Below, piece by piece: positions 33,616 through 43,561 of a stretch of DNA of 64,000 nt. The stretch is from Ustilaginoidea virens (lineage: Eukaryota; Ascomycota; Sordariomycetes; Hypocreales; Clavicipitaceae). The position numbers and the translations under genes are program-made. The notes beneath the pieces are model-generated. The model had not been told where the DNA came from, made no database searches, and saw nothing but the letters and a program-made list of their open reading frames with translations. Within the stretch, counting starts at the first letter, position 1. Every line of letters starts with the position of its first letter. The stretch is from NCBI RefSeq assembly GCF_000687475.1, contig NC_057316.1, forward strand, positions 5,456,001-5,520,000, given 5' to 3'.

Positions 33616-35613
33616 ATGGCCGACTCTCTAGATTACCTCAAGATTTGCGACAGCTGCCCAGCCGGCGACGGTTGGGGCCCCTCCGTGACCTCGGAAACCA
33701 CCTTGGACGGTGTGCCCTATGCGCCATTCTCCAAAGGCGATAAACTCAGTCGGATGGCCGACTGGACCGCCGAGGGAAAAGACCGCGATCGAGGCCGGAA
33801 CCAGTACAACAGAAACTACAGAGGTGCGGACTGCGGACTGATTTTACAAAAACAAGCTCATCTGGCAAGGAACCTGGGCCCCTGCTAACCCTTTTTTTTT
33901 TTTTTTTTGCTTTATTTTTTGCCCCCCTCTGGCAGACCAACAAGCCTACGGTGCCAGTCATGCCGTCTCCTTCAACGCCCCCCCGGCCGAGGACGAATCG
34001 TCCTTCTCCATTGTCAGCAACACCAGAGACTCGACCAAGTCGCGATACGGCCGAGGAGCCGTCTTCACCCGGGGTGGACGTGGCCAGCGCGGCGGACGTG
34101 GTGATGCTCGTGGCGGCCGAGGCCAGTTCCAGCGAGTAGGAGGGCAAAGGCAGGGCTACGACCGAGGGGCCCGATCCAACGCCGGCACTAGAGGTCGCCG
34201 CTTTGGCTGGAAGGACTACGACAAGCCCACCCGCAACCGCGACGCCAGTGTCAACATCAAGGCCGACTGGGAGCTCTTGGAAGAGATTGATTTCAACAGA
34301 CTCGCGAAGCTGAACCTGGACGCGGACGACGGCGAGGACCTTGACGATTACGGCTTCCTCTACTACTACGACCGCTCGTTCGACAAGCAGCCTGTCAAAG
34401 GTGCCGAGAAGAAGCTGACGGCTATTGACCGTGCCGCCTACAACGTCACCACGTCCGCGGATCCAGTCATCCAGGAGCTGGCCGAGAAAGACGAGGCCAC
34501 CATCTTCGCCACCGACAGCATCCTTTCCATGCTCATGTGCTCCCCTCGTTCCGTTTATCCCTGGGACATTGTCATTGTGCGCCAGGGCAACAAGATCTTC
34601 CTCGACAAGCGAGACAACGCCACCCTGGACATGGTCACCGTCAACGAGAACGCCGCGGATGCCCCTCTGGATGCTGCCGATGGCGGCAAAGAGGGTGTCA
34701 ACCAGCCTAATGCTCTTGCCGAGGAAGCCACCTACATCAACCACAACTTTGCCAACCAGGTTGTCAACGAGAGCGAGACCTCCAAGGTGGAGATGAGCCA
34801 CGCCAACCCTTTCTACAACTCCTCCGAAGATACCGACCCCCCGGCCAGCAAGGCATACAAGTACAGGAGATTCGACCTCTCCACAAACGACGAGGAGCCG
34901 GTGTACCTGGTTGTCCGTACCGAGGTCGATGCCGTTCAGAAGAGTGCTGTTGGCGGCGAAGACCAGCTCGTTACCATCCGGGCCCTCAACGAGTTTGACA
35001 GCAAAGCCCAGGGTAGCGGTGGTGCCCTCGACTGGAGAAGTAAGCTCGTCACCCAGCGTGGTGCCGTGGTGGCTACCGAGATGAAGAACAACAGCTGCAA
35101 GCTAGCCAGATGGACAGTCCAGAGCATCCTGTCCAAGTCCGACATCATGAAGCTCGGGTACGTAAATCAACAATGACAACTTTGACAACCGAGTTTGCAG
35201 GGGAGGGAACATCCAAAAAAAAAAAAAGAAGAAAAAAAAAAAGAAAACCCTTTGGTTTTGATGACCTCGAGTTGTTCTCTGCTGCAGTTATACTGACGTC
35301 AACCCCTCTTCTTTGTAGCTTCGTGTCCCGTGTCAACCCTCGTTCCAACGACAAGCACGTCATCCTCGGGGTAGTTGGCTGGAAGCCTCGCGATTTCGCC
35401 AACCAAATGAACCTGTCCCTTTCCAATGGCTGGGGTATTGTTCGCACCATCGCCGACATGTGTCTGAAGCGCGAGGAAGGCAAGTTTGTCCTGGTCAAGG
35501 ACCCCAACAAGTCCATCCTCCGTCTATACGAGGTTCCTGCCGGCAGCTTTGACGATGACGACGACAACGAAGATGAGCAGGAGGAAGTGGAGAAGGGCGA
35601 GGACAATGAGTAG
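33616..35613 (+). CDS. eif3d: Translation initiation factor eIF3 subunit D
   Basis: Three exons: 33616-33823, 33936-35157, 35319-35613, giving 574 aa. The junctions are in phase ([22 protein letters not shown]). Donors are GTGCGG and GTACGT; acceptors are GGCAG and TGTAG. An Arg/Gly-rich stretch ([19 protein letters not shown]) follows the N-terminal conserved block. The core contains [21 protein letters not shown] and the conserved [13 protein letters not shown] region, which includes the cap-binding fold known for eIF3d. The C-terminus is acidic ([20 protein letters not shown]), as in fungal homologues. The protein is a subunit of the cytoplasmic eIF3 complex that loads mRNA on 40S ribosomes; in fission yeast the orthologue is Moe1. 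Both introns carry long T- or A-rich runs. Divergent from the acyltransferase gene. Confidence 0.95.
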
Positions 35614-36570
35614 GCGTTGGAATGATGTGACGCCGTCGGGAGGCTGTTTTCCGCCCTCTCCCCCTCCTTTCACACACTCTATCACTGGTTTTTTCTTTAT
35701 TTTCTCATGTCTTCAATTCAAGACCTCTTGACTACCAGGGCTGCAATGCGCACATGCATGATTTAATGACAAGGATCAAGGACAAAAGAGCAGTGTGCTC
35801 AAGCTACAAGCGAACTGCGGCAAATAAAGCCTCCTTTTCCCTCCCTCCTTGTGTGAGCCACAAAGGTTGTATGTGTGTGGTACACCAGTGGCTGTATCTG
35901 CGCGGAGATGGCTAGACGACATGGACAAGCTTCACCTATCAATAAGGGGAACTACCTGGGATGTGGGCTGCTCACAAGAAGCATGTTCCTCGCGTGGCAT
36001 GGCTCATCTTGAGTCTTGTCTGCTCCCTGCTCGACTGCCTCGCTATCTCCCGTGCTCGTCGTCAAACATGTGCTCTTTTCCCCCGCATCCCGCCCATCCG
36101 GCCTAGAATCGTACACGAATCCTCAACCCCGTTCCTGATTTGTCTCTGACAGCGGCAGTGCCAAATAGCAGAGCCCTGACGTTTACTCTGCATCATGTCC
36201 CGTGCCCACCACAACCGCAGCGGCGCGGCAAACAGTGGTTCTTTTTCTTCTTCTTTTGTTTTTCTTGTCGTCTTCTTTTCGTGTGTTTGTGTGCTTTGAC
36301 GTCGGGTCCTCATGTGGCTGACTTGTAGCCAAGTGGGCTGGTTTCCCTTCTTTCACCGTTGGCTTCTGCTGCGTTCTCTTCTGGTCGACCCGTGATGATG
36401 GATGACATTGTTGGTCCTGTGCAATTGTATCGAGGCCAGTTTTCGTGATGGACGCTCTTTGTGATTTGTTGTGGAACGCTGTTCCGGAAGCGGCTCCATG
36501 TCCGTGCATTTGGTTACGCGTGTTTGGGGAAACAAAAAGAAGGAATCCCTTGGGCCGTGCAATGATGGGT
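35614..36570. other. Convergent 3' region after eIF3d
   Basis: Nearly 1 kb between convergent stops, partly T-rich (about 36235-36280). No coding region is supported. Confidence 0.5.
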
Positions 36571-37575
36571 CTATGGATGATGACGAAGGCGCCCCTGGCT
36601 AGCAGTTTGCTCGACATGCCCCGGAGGTGCCATGTTATGAATGATGCGGCAGATGCTTGTCAATATGGGATATGATGCTTCTGCCTCAGCCCTGGCATTC
36701 TGCCTGTGCTTCCCAGGACAGACCGCATCGTGGGTGCAATAGTTTCGATGGCCGCGTGGTCCTGTAGCACCGGCTTCAGGCCTGACATATCCCACTTCTT
36801 GTCCCGGGGATGCGATGCCTTGCGCTGGCCATGCACCATGGACATGGACGTGGAGACTAGGAATTCCATAGCCTTGCACACCCGCAGCATGGAGTCTCCG
36901 GTTACGAGGGCCCGTCTCTGCATCCGCGGCCGCCAACCTGCTGTCGGCTGCACCCTTATCCCCGGAACGGGCCATCTGCACCAGAATGCTAGCCGCAATG
37001 CGTACCTCGTCCCCGCCTTGGACGCGGTCAACTTGACGCCCCAGCGCCGGGGGCTGCGTCCCGCCATCGCGGCGTTGCCCAAGCTGCGGCATCAAGGACG
37101 GAGCAGTCGCGGCACCGCCTCGCTTCGGAACACTCTCGCTCTTGACCTCGGGCACGGTGGAGGAGAGAGCCCTGGCTCCCACGCTCGGTGGCTTGGTTCC
37201 GTACCACCTGGCATGGCGCTTGTATGGATGCCAGGAAACGGTCGCGTGAGGCAAGCTGTGCTTCCTATTGGCGCTCAGGGCACCGCTCTCGCTGCACTCA
37301 AAGCATACCGACAGGCAGCATTGCTTGCACTTTTGCAGGACCCCGCGACTTGGCCTGCTACACAGGTCGCATCTGGCTATGCTTTTGAAGACGGCTTTCC
37401 AGCCTTTGTGGGGTCGTTCGAGCCCGAGATTTTCGTGAAGCCCAGAGACCTGGGAGAGATGCTTCGGCTGTGCCTTATCCGGCATGTCAGTTGGAGTGTC
37501 GAGGACGGCGGCGTTTGGGCTTTTATCATCATTGACTGGGCAGCCGTCCTGTAGTGATGGACCTGCAGTTGCCAT
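36571..37575 (-). CDS. Uncharacterised protein with a compact Cys motif
   Basis: Single open exon, 334 aa from the ATG at 37575. The frame is open to another ATG at 37794, but that part reads like leader. The one clear feature is a zinc-binding-type motif near residues 68-92, RCDLCSRPSRGVLQKCKQCC followed by LSVCFEC, with the spacing C-x2-C-x9-C-x2-C-x4-C-x2-C. I recall similar short motifs in uncharacterised fungal proteins. Basic and low-complexity sequence follows. Confidence falls after about residue 190: a GTACGC potential donor at about 37005 and an open second frame mean that the true C-terminus may be spliced differently. Function is unknown; zinc binding is inferred from the cysteines. 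Confidence 0.55.
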   Translation of the reverse strand: MATAGPSLQDGCPVNDDKSPNAAVLDTPTDMPDKAQPKHLSQVSGLHENLGLERPHKGWKAVFKSIARCDLCSRPSRGVLQKCKQCCLSVCFECSESGALSANRKHSLPHATVSWHPYKRHARWYGTKPPSVGARALSSTVPEVKSESVPKRGGAATAPSLMPQLGQRRDGGTQPPALGRQVDRVQGGDEVRIAASILVQMARSGDKGAADSRLAAADAETGPRNRRLHAAGVQGYGIPSLHVHVHGAWPAQGIASPGQEVGYVRPEAGATGPRGHRNYCTHDAVCPGKHRQNARAEAEASYPILTSICRIIHNMAPPGHVEQTASQGRLRHHP

Positions 37576-40455
37576 GTTGACTGTTCGAACGGCTGCTGAA
37601 GTAAAACTGGGTTCGCAAAGAATATAAAGATTGAGCTCGAGACTTTGCCAGGTCTTTACGAGGAAACGATTATGAGAAAGAGGGCTCAGGAGACGGTAAC
37701 AAGTGTTCAGCGCAGCAAAGGCGACCGAAATGTCAAGCGAAGGCCCCCCCTTTTTAAAACAACGGAACGGCCTTGAAGTAAAGCAATTCGCCATTCACCA
37801 ATCTTCAAGATGCGGAAGTGAGCCACGCCAGTCTTTAGATGGATTCCATGTGAATCAAGAAATGGTGGCATGAACAAACGACAACGGACGCACGGGAAGT
37901 TGATATGAGCTGATAGTTGAACAGCCGTTGAATAAACATTCTTACACTGTCCAGTAAGACAGAATCCAAATTGCCAAGTTTACCCAGGAGCCCTTTCTTT
38001 GTTTCCGCAGCTGCAGCGTGCCTCTATTCTATTTCATTACCTTCTGATTAGGAAAGAGAAAAAGAGAGAGAGAGAGGAAAGAAAGGGGCTTCCCGCACCA
38101 AAATCACTCACCAAGCAGACGCATGGTGCAGTGGACAAGTTCCCCAGGGTCTTGTAGGCGCAGTATGGGGAGGATGGGGCTTTCAAATGGACGCATCGCG
38201 CAGCCCTATCTTGCACTCGACTTTGGCTTCCGTCGACTTTGGCTTCAGTCGACTTCTGCTGAGGAGCTGCTGCCATCGAATTGGCTGCTCGTGCCATGGC
38301 CGGAAGGATGCCCTTTTCATGGGCGCAATCACCTCGTCCCGGGCAATTGTCATCGGAAGCAGCGGCTTGCGAAGAGAACGAAAGGTCTGGCGCTAGCGGC
38401 CATTCTGTTTGCTCCTAGAAGCATTGATGCACCGACATCCAAACAGTTGTTCACAGCAGCCCGAGCAGCCTAAAACAAAGGATGGGAAGCTGACTTGAGA
38501 ACCACACACAAACAGTCCATGGCTTGCTCATGCGTGTCTATAGAGCCGACTTCAAACAAAGGCTCGAAATGTCCATGCTCCGCACAGAGTCCGTCTACCA
38601 GCCAGCAAGCCGATTGAATATGGTGGTGTGAACTCGTGGCTTAGTATGCCTAAATCACAATCTTGCTCAATCCCGCATGAACTCTTGCCATCGGGAATTT
38701 CATTTCGTTCTGCCGACATGGAAGTGTCTGTCCTACAAAAAAAAAAGAGGCTCGACAAGGTTGCCTAGCAAGATCATGACCCAATTCAGCCACAGCTGCA
38801 TTTCGAACAAAGCGGCGACAGGGTATATTGCGCGTCAGTCTGTCTCGCTTCTGTGGTCTGTATTTTGCAAGTGGCTGGGGGGGGGAGGGCTTTCAAGCCG
38901 ACTTCTGAATCCTAACTTGTAAGTATTCCGTACGCAGTACTCCGTAGTCAAGACTCAACGTGATGCTTCCCCGCGGCCTGTTGGGGTTCCTCTTGAAGGG
39001 AGGGGGACGGGGCCAAAGAACGGACGCCGTTGCTCAACTTCGCACAAAAAGGCAAAAAAGGCAAAAAGACAGTAGGAACTTGACATGTTCCTGTGTCGGC
39101 CAGGAAAGTTTACCATTTCGCCACGTTGCCGATCCCTTGGAACAAATCGCTACTCCGGAGAGTCCGTACCAAGGTCCGGAAAAGATTGACTTCTCAGGTG
39201 GCCTCTGCGCGCTTCTTTCTTCGTAACTTCCTTGACAATCCCAACCCAAAGCCGGAAGCACGGACGAGCGGCGAAGCGACCTGGAACCTAAACCCATGAA
39301 ACAGGGCCGCTGGGCAGGGCAGCGCCCAAGATCTTGCTACCCAAACGAGGCAGATGCAGAGTCAGCTGTGGGCCGAAAGGTAACGGGTTGTCGTCAGCAT
39401 TGCCACCACGGCAGTAAAGACCCAGCCGTCACCTGCATGATTGCTGCGCCGGCAAAACCACCGCCAGCAACGTGACGGATCTTCACTCAACCGCAACACC
39501 AAGAACGGGCGTGGCTGTCCCTTTCGAAAGAGGCTTCGACCCGGTCGTTATTTTCTCCTAGGGCCCCACGGATCTCGCTGTGTGTGTGGGTCTATTCAGT
39601 GACGTCGAGGCTCAAAGAGGCTCTTGAAAGCTTGTGCCACAATGGGTTGCCTCATTCAAGTTGCGGGCAAGTCGAGGCCGTCGAGGCCCACGTTCCGGAA
39701 ACTCGGCATGTCGGTTGCTCCAGAGTCCAGAATCCAGATGGGTCTCAAAGTAAAGCACGGATCCAAGAGCAAGAGGCGCAAGGGTACATGCAGTATTTGA
39801 CCAAGTCGACTGCGCCTCTTTTCCCGTGGCGATGGCTCGTTCTGCTGCCGCCAACTGGTCACTGGAAGAAATTGGCTGGCCCAACAAGCGGTCAATCTAC
39901 GGGTGTGGAGAGACGGGAGTGGAGAGCCAGCTGTCTATCCTTATGGTTTTTGTGTAAGAGCAGCAGCAAGTCGTGGATTGCAACAGAGTGCTCCGGACTC
40001 CGTATAGTAATGGACAGCGCATGGACCGTGATGGCATGAAGAGTTGGTTGATCGACTTCCACGCTGGGCTTGGGTGCCCATCGATGAGTGTGGCGCCGCC
40101 ACGAGGAAAGGGAAGCCCCGAGTGTGTTAGTTGTTGTGTTGCACCGAGCGTTGATGAGACTTTCCGAAGCTCAGAAAGGAGGGGTGGAAGAAGAGGGTGG
40201 AAGAAGAGGGTGGATTGGAGAGAATCCAAAGTCGGAAATAGGTCTGGTCCGGCTGCAGTCTGGTGGTAGGATGGATCTAGTCGATGGATCTAGCAGGTGG
40301 CAGCAGCTTGATGGCATCCCAGGGCGTTCGTTACTTGGTCAAGCACCAGCACCCATCCGACTCCTGCTGCTGGTAGGAGGTACAGTATGTACCAGCCCTA
40401 GTGGTTACTGCCTCGTACCCTACAGTGTCCTATAAAAAGGTGACCGACCTTGGGT

Positions 40456-40532
40456 AGAGGTACCTCTACATCCCTTACCTTACTTGAGGCACCCCACCTA
40501 CCAACCTTCCTGGGTACCTAGGTACCTGGTAG
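40456..40532. repeat. CCTA/TAGGTACC array
   Basis: Interrupted units (GAGGTACCTC, CTTACCTTAC, CACCTACC, GGGTACCTAGGTACCTGG) spread over about 75 bp. Confidence 0.7.
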
Positions 40533-41258
40533 GTGTGGTGCCTGGGCCACTGCAGAATTGAAGCTTTCATGACAAGTTGACAGGGAACGTTGCAGTTTCA
40601 TCCGGAACACTGCAAACAGTCCGTCAGTATTTCTAGCATAATTTACTACCAAATACTCTTGAATAGAGTTTTTACATAAAATCGCTGCGAAACCTCGCCT
40701 TGTCACTGTTGTACAACTGTCGTGCGAACGAATAGCCCCATCCGCGGCTCATCTCATCCGCGTTGACGGGCTGGCCGCAGCGCGCACCTTGCATGCGGGC
40801 AACGTCACCCGGTGATGCTCATCAAGTCAACACTAGAAATAAAATATGTGCAGGGCTCTGAAAAGCACTGCCACACGAGACAAGAAGGTATTCTTGCCGC
40901 TGCAGAGCCTTGGCTGGACGTTTTTGCGTCGCATGGATGACGCAGGCCAAACAGGGCCGTCTCCATCTTCAGCCTCCCTACCTCCTACTTCCCCTAAGCC
41001 TAAAGGTACGCCTCAGGAACGTCGGGCCTGATGATTCACGACGACCCCACTTGGACGCCCCCAGAGGGCTGAGCCACCAAACGTCAGGTCAACAGTGCTG
41101 TCGACTGGACTGATCGGGCCAGGCAGCTTCTATAGCCTCAGCCGCCCCACCATGGCACCGCACCAGACCGCACCGGTGGGTGTTCCCAGTGCTTGGCCCT
41201 CGCCCGTCCTCGCCGCCCCCTTTCTCTCAACCATATATATGTGGCCTTGATGGCAACA

Positions 41259-41274
41259 TACGGAGTACTCCGTA
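41259..41274. repeat. Perfect 16-bp palindrome TACGGAGTACTCCGTA
   Basis: Perfect inverted repeat in gene-free DNA. Another TACTCCGTA half-site lies about 75 bp downstream (41350-41358). Confidence 0.9.
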
Positions 41275-41636
41275 CTGATTAGGGGCTGGCAGGCTCTCCA
41301 GCGCGCACTGGGCGCTTCCGCGCTTCCGTGCCCGCCATGGCGGTGTACTGTACTCCGTAACCATGCCAACAGGGCTGACTGGTACCATCCAGTCGAGCGA
41401 GGCTCCTGGGGCCAGCGAGCCAGCGACCCGGCGGCGGCTGGCGCTAATACTAATTCCGAGCACCAGGCCGGCTGAGCCAGGCCCCAGCCGTTTTGTGCGT
41501 GCCATGGGCAATCCTCCCCTCAGAGGTCGACTGACTGTGCTGTGCTGTGCTGCATGTGCGCGCGCAGTGGTAAAAGCAGTGGTAAAATCTCGGGCTCCGC
41601 TCCTTGCCCTGCACCAGACCTCGTCAAGCTGTTGCT

Positions 41637-41661
41637 GTACGGAGTACTCCGTACGGAGTAC
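41637..41661. repeat. Perfect 18-bp palindrome plus extra half-site
   Basis: GTACGGAGTACTCCGTAC at 41637-41654 overlaps a further GTACGGAGTAC ending at 41661. About 230 bp upstream of the CYSTM-like start codon. Confidence 0.9.
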
Positions 41662-41891
41662 AAAGCAAGCCAGCCCCCGGAAGCATTTTATTTTCCTCGA
41701 GCTGCGCCCTGCCCTCTCTTCTCGCCCCATTGCTTATGTACCTGCTTCGACTTGCTGGTCTCGCTGTGCCCGTTTCATACAAGTAATTGCACACTCCCTC
41801 CATCGTCGCTCGTCTACCCTACCCGTCAACCAGCGGCGTCTGTCGGATAGCCTCGCTTCGTCGCTTGTTCCAGCAGATCCCAATTCCAACA

Positions 41892-42366
41892 ATGTCCAGT
41901 CAAGAATACTACCAAGGTGGCAACCAGGGTGGCTATCCCCAGCATCCGCAACCCGTAAGCCAACACCCAAAGCACACCGTCACTGCATCTTCCGCCATGC
42001 TCAATCAGCAAGCAAAAAGAAAAGAAAAGAAAAGAAAAGAAAAGAAAAGAAAAGAAAAGAAGCAACCCAGAACATTCAATCACAGCAAAGAAGAAAAAAA
42101 CAAATTGGCCCCTCAAAAACCCGTCGTTGCTCACAAAAGACTGACTTGACCATCATCAGAGCTACGGCCCTCCCCAGGGTCAGTATGGTCCTCCTCAAGG
42201 TCAATACTACGGGCCCCCTCAGGGCCAGCAGCCCATGCAGTATCAGCAAGCTCCCCCCCCTCAGGATTCTCGCGGTCGACGTGGTGGCAGCAACAACTGC
42301 TTGATGGCCTGTCTTGCCGCCCTTTGCTGCTGCTGTGCTGTCGAAGAAGGCTGCGAGTGCTGGTAA
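41892..42366 (+). CDS. Small Gly/Pro/Gln-rich CYSTM-like membrane protein
   Basis: Two exons, 41892-41954 and 42160-42366, giving 89 aa. The N-terminus is Tyr/Gln/Gly/Pro-rich with GPPQGQY-type repeats; the C-terminus is the cysteine-rich helix NNCLMACLAALCCCCAVEEG typical of CYSTM proteins, small tail-anchored stress proteins often placed at the plasma membrane. Intron 1 (GTAAGC to CATCAG) contains an AAAAG repeat. The end is ambiguous: the reading frame stops with TGG TAA, but those bases also form a GTAAGT donor at 42363. Splicing from there to a CAG near 42484-42490 would replace the last residue with a different tail; the CAG ending at 42490 gives CFICDSELGAIV. Membrane location is inferred. 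Confidence 0.72.
42013..42061 (+). repeat. AAAAG pentanucleotide repeat in CYSTM-like gene intron
   Basis: About nine consecutive AAAAG units inside intron 1 (41955-42159). Confidence 0.9.
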
Positions 42367-43561
42367 GTCTCATCCCATAGCGTCATCCCAGGAGCGTGGC
42401 CTATTCCAACCGCACAAACGCACTTGGCATCTCCCCGCTCTCTTTATTGTCGTTTCTTTTCGCTTGTAAATCGGCGGTGCCAGGACAGCTTCATCTGCGA
42501 TTCCGAGCTCGGCGCCATTGTCTTTAGCTCAATTTCATCCGAGCGGATACCATACAACCCTGGCTGCGCTCCTGCCAAAGTTATGGAAGCGGCCTGGTTT
42601 GGCTAATCACCTTCAATAGCATCGACTGCTGCGAATGCCTGCTTTAAGCTCATTACGTTCAAAAATGGCAAGAAAAAAAAAATGTGACATCCAATCACCT
42701 GCCCCTGGAGACTTTCGCCACGAGCAGCTCGATAAGGGCCAGCAAGCCATCTCGCTCCGAATTCATCACAGCCAGGCGACTTTTACTCCTTCACATCCAG
42801 CCTTCCCCCCGGGACGGACCTTGTTCAACAGTCCACTACCGAAGCATCCCTTATATCGCATATCTCACCCCAACAGTATACCATAGAATCCCAATACCCG
42901 AGCAGTGTATTCTTCGTACGAGCGGGATTTCTCCACGAAAATGACAGCTTCAAACTCGCGCCGAAAGACTAGCCAACAAGAAGACATAATTTCAGTTCTC
43001 GAATTCTTGCTCTGAATTTCCGCCATGGTGTTTTTTTTCCGTTGTGTGACATGGTTTTAGCAGGTCATGATGATCGGAGAGGTCATATAAATTTTTTTGG
43101 TCAGTCATGTTTTCTTCACTAGGGTTGGGCTATGGAAGTAGAGTGCGATTCATCACCACCAAAATGATTGTTTTCCATGACTCGGTTTGCACTGCTGGTT
43201 TACCATGTATCTGTGACAATTTTGCTCCCATGGCGGCATTCCTGACCCAACAACCATTCATTCATTCATTACCTTTCTAGCAAACAATTGCCCAGGTTTG
43301 TGTGGGGGGGGATAGGTGATTCCAAAAAGTATGCATGTGATCATTAGCCCTTTTGTACTCCAGCCACTAAGCTGAAATATCATCATGGGAAAGGGTAGAT
43401 GTCATTGCCGACAATCATTCGGCTTTTAACAAAGACGAAAGACTTTTTTTTCCTTTCAGACTACTGCCTAGGTAATTTCTCACTAGCTTCTGCGTCGGGT
43501 AGTTGAGAGCCACTAGTATGTAGCAACCTGCACTGCCCACCCCCAACCGACTTTGTCCCGA
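42367..43561. other. Convergent 3' region between CYSTM-like gene and abp1
   Basis: About 1.2 kb, more AT-rich than its surroundings, with no ORF of interest. Includes the 3' UTRs of both genes and possibly a third exon of the CYSTM-like gene near 42485-42606. Confidence 0.5.

Larger units (their letters stand above)
37576..41891. other. 4.3-kb gene-free region
   Basis: It contains several copies of the GTACGGAGTAC palindrome family (about 38923-38946, 39996-40004, 41259-41274, 41637-41661), CCTA/TAGGTACC arrays (about 40456-40532), a GA-rich run (about 38053-38085), and the promoter of the small Cys-rich gene. ORFs of 100-310 codons here run through repeats and show no family resemblance. 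Confidence 0.55.

Noticed and set aside
39584..40039. 151-codon plus-strand ORF in the 37.6-41.9 kb spacer
   Set aside because: No motif, no plausible start context, and equally long ORFs on the opposite strand.
41363..42304. 313-codon plus-strand ORF overlapping the CYSTM-like gene
   Set aside because: It crosses the palindrome repeats and the AAAAG intron repeat (poly-Lys/Glu); the alternative spliced frame gives a clear Cys-rich helix.
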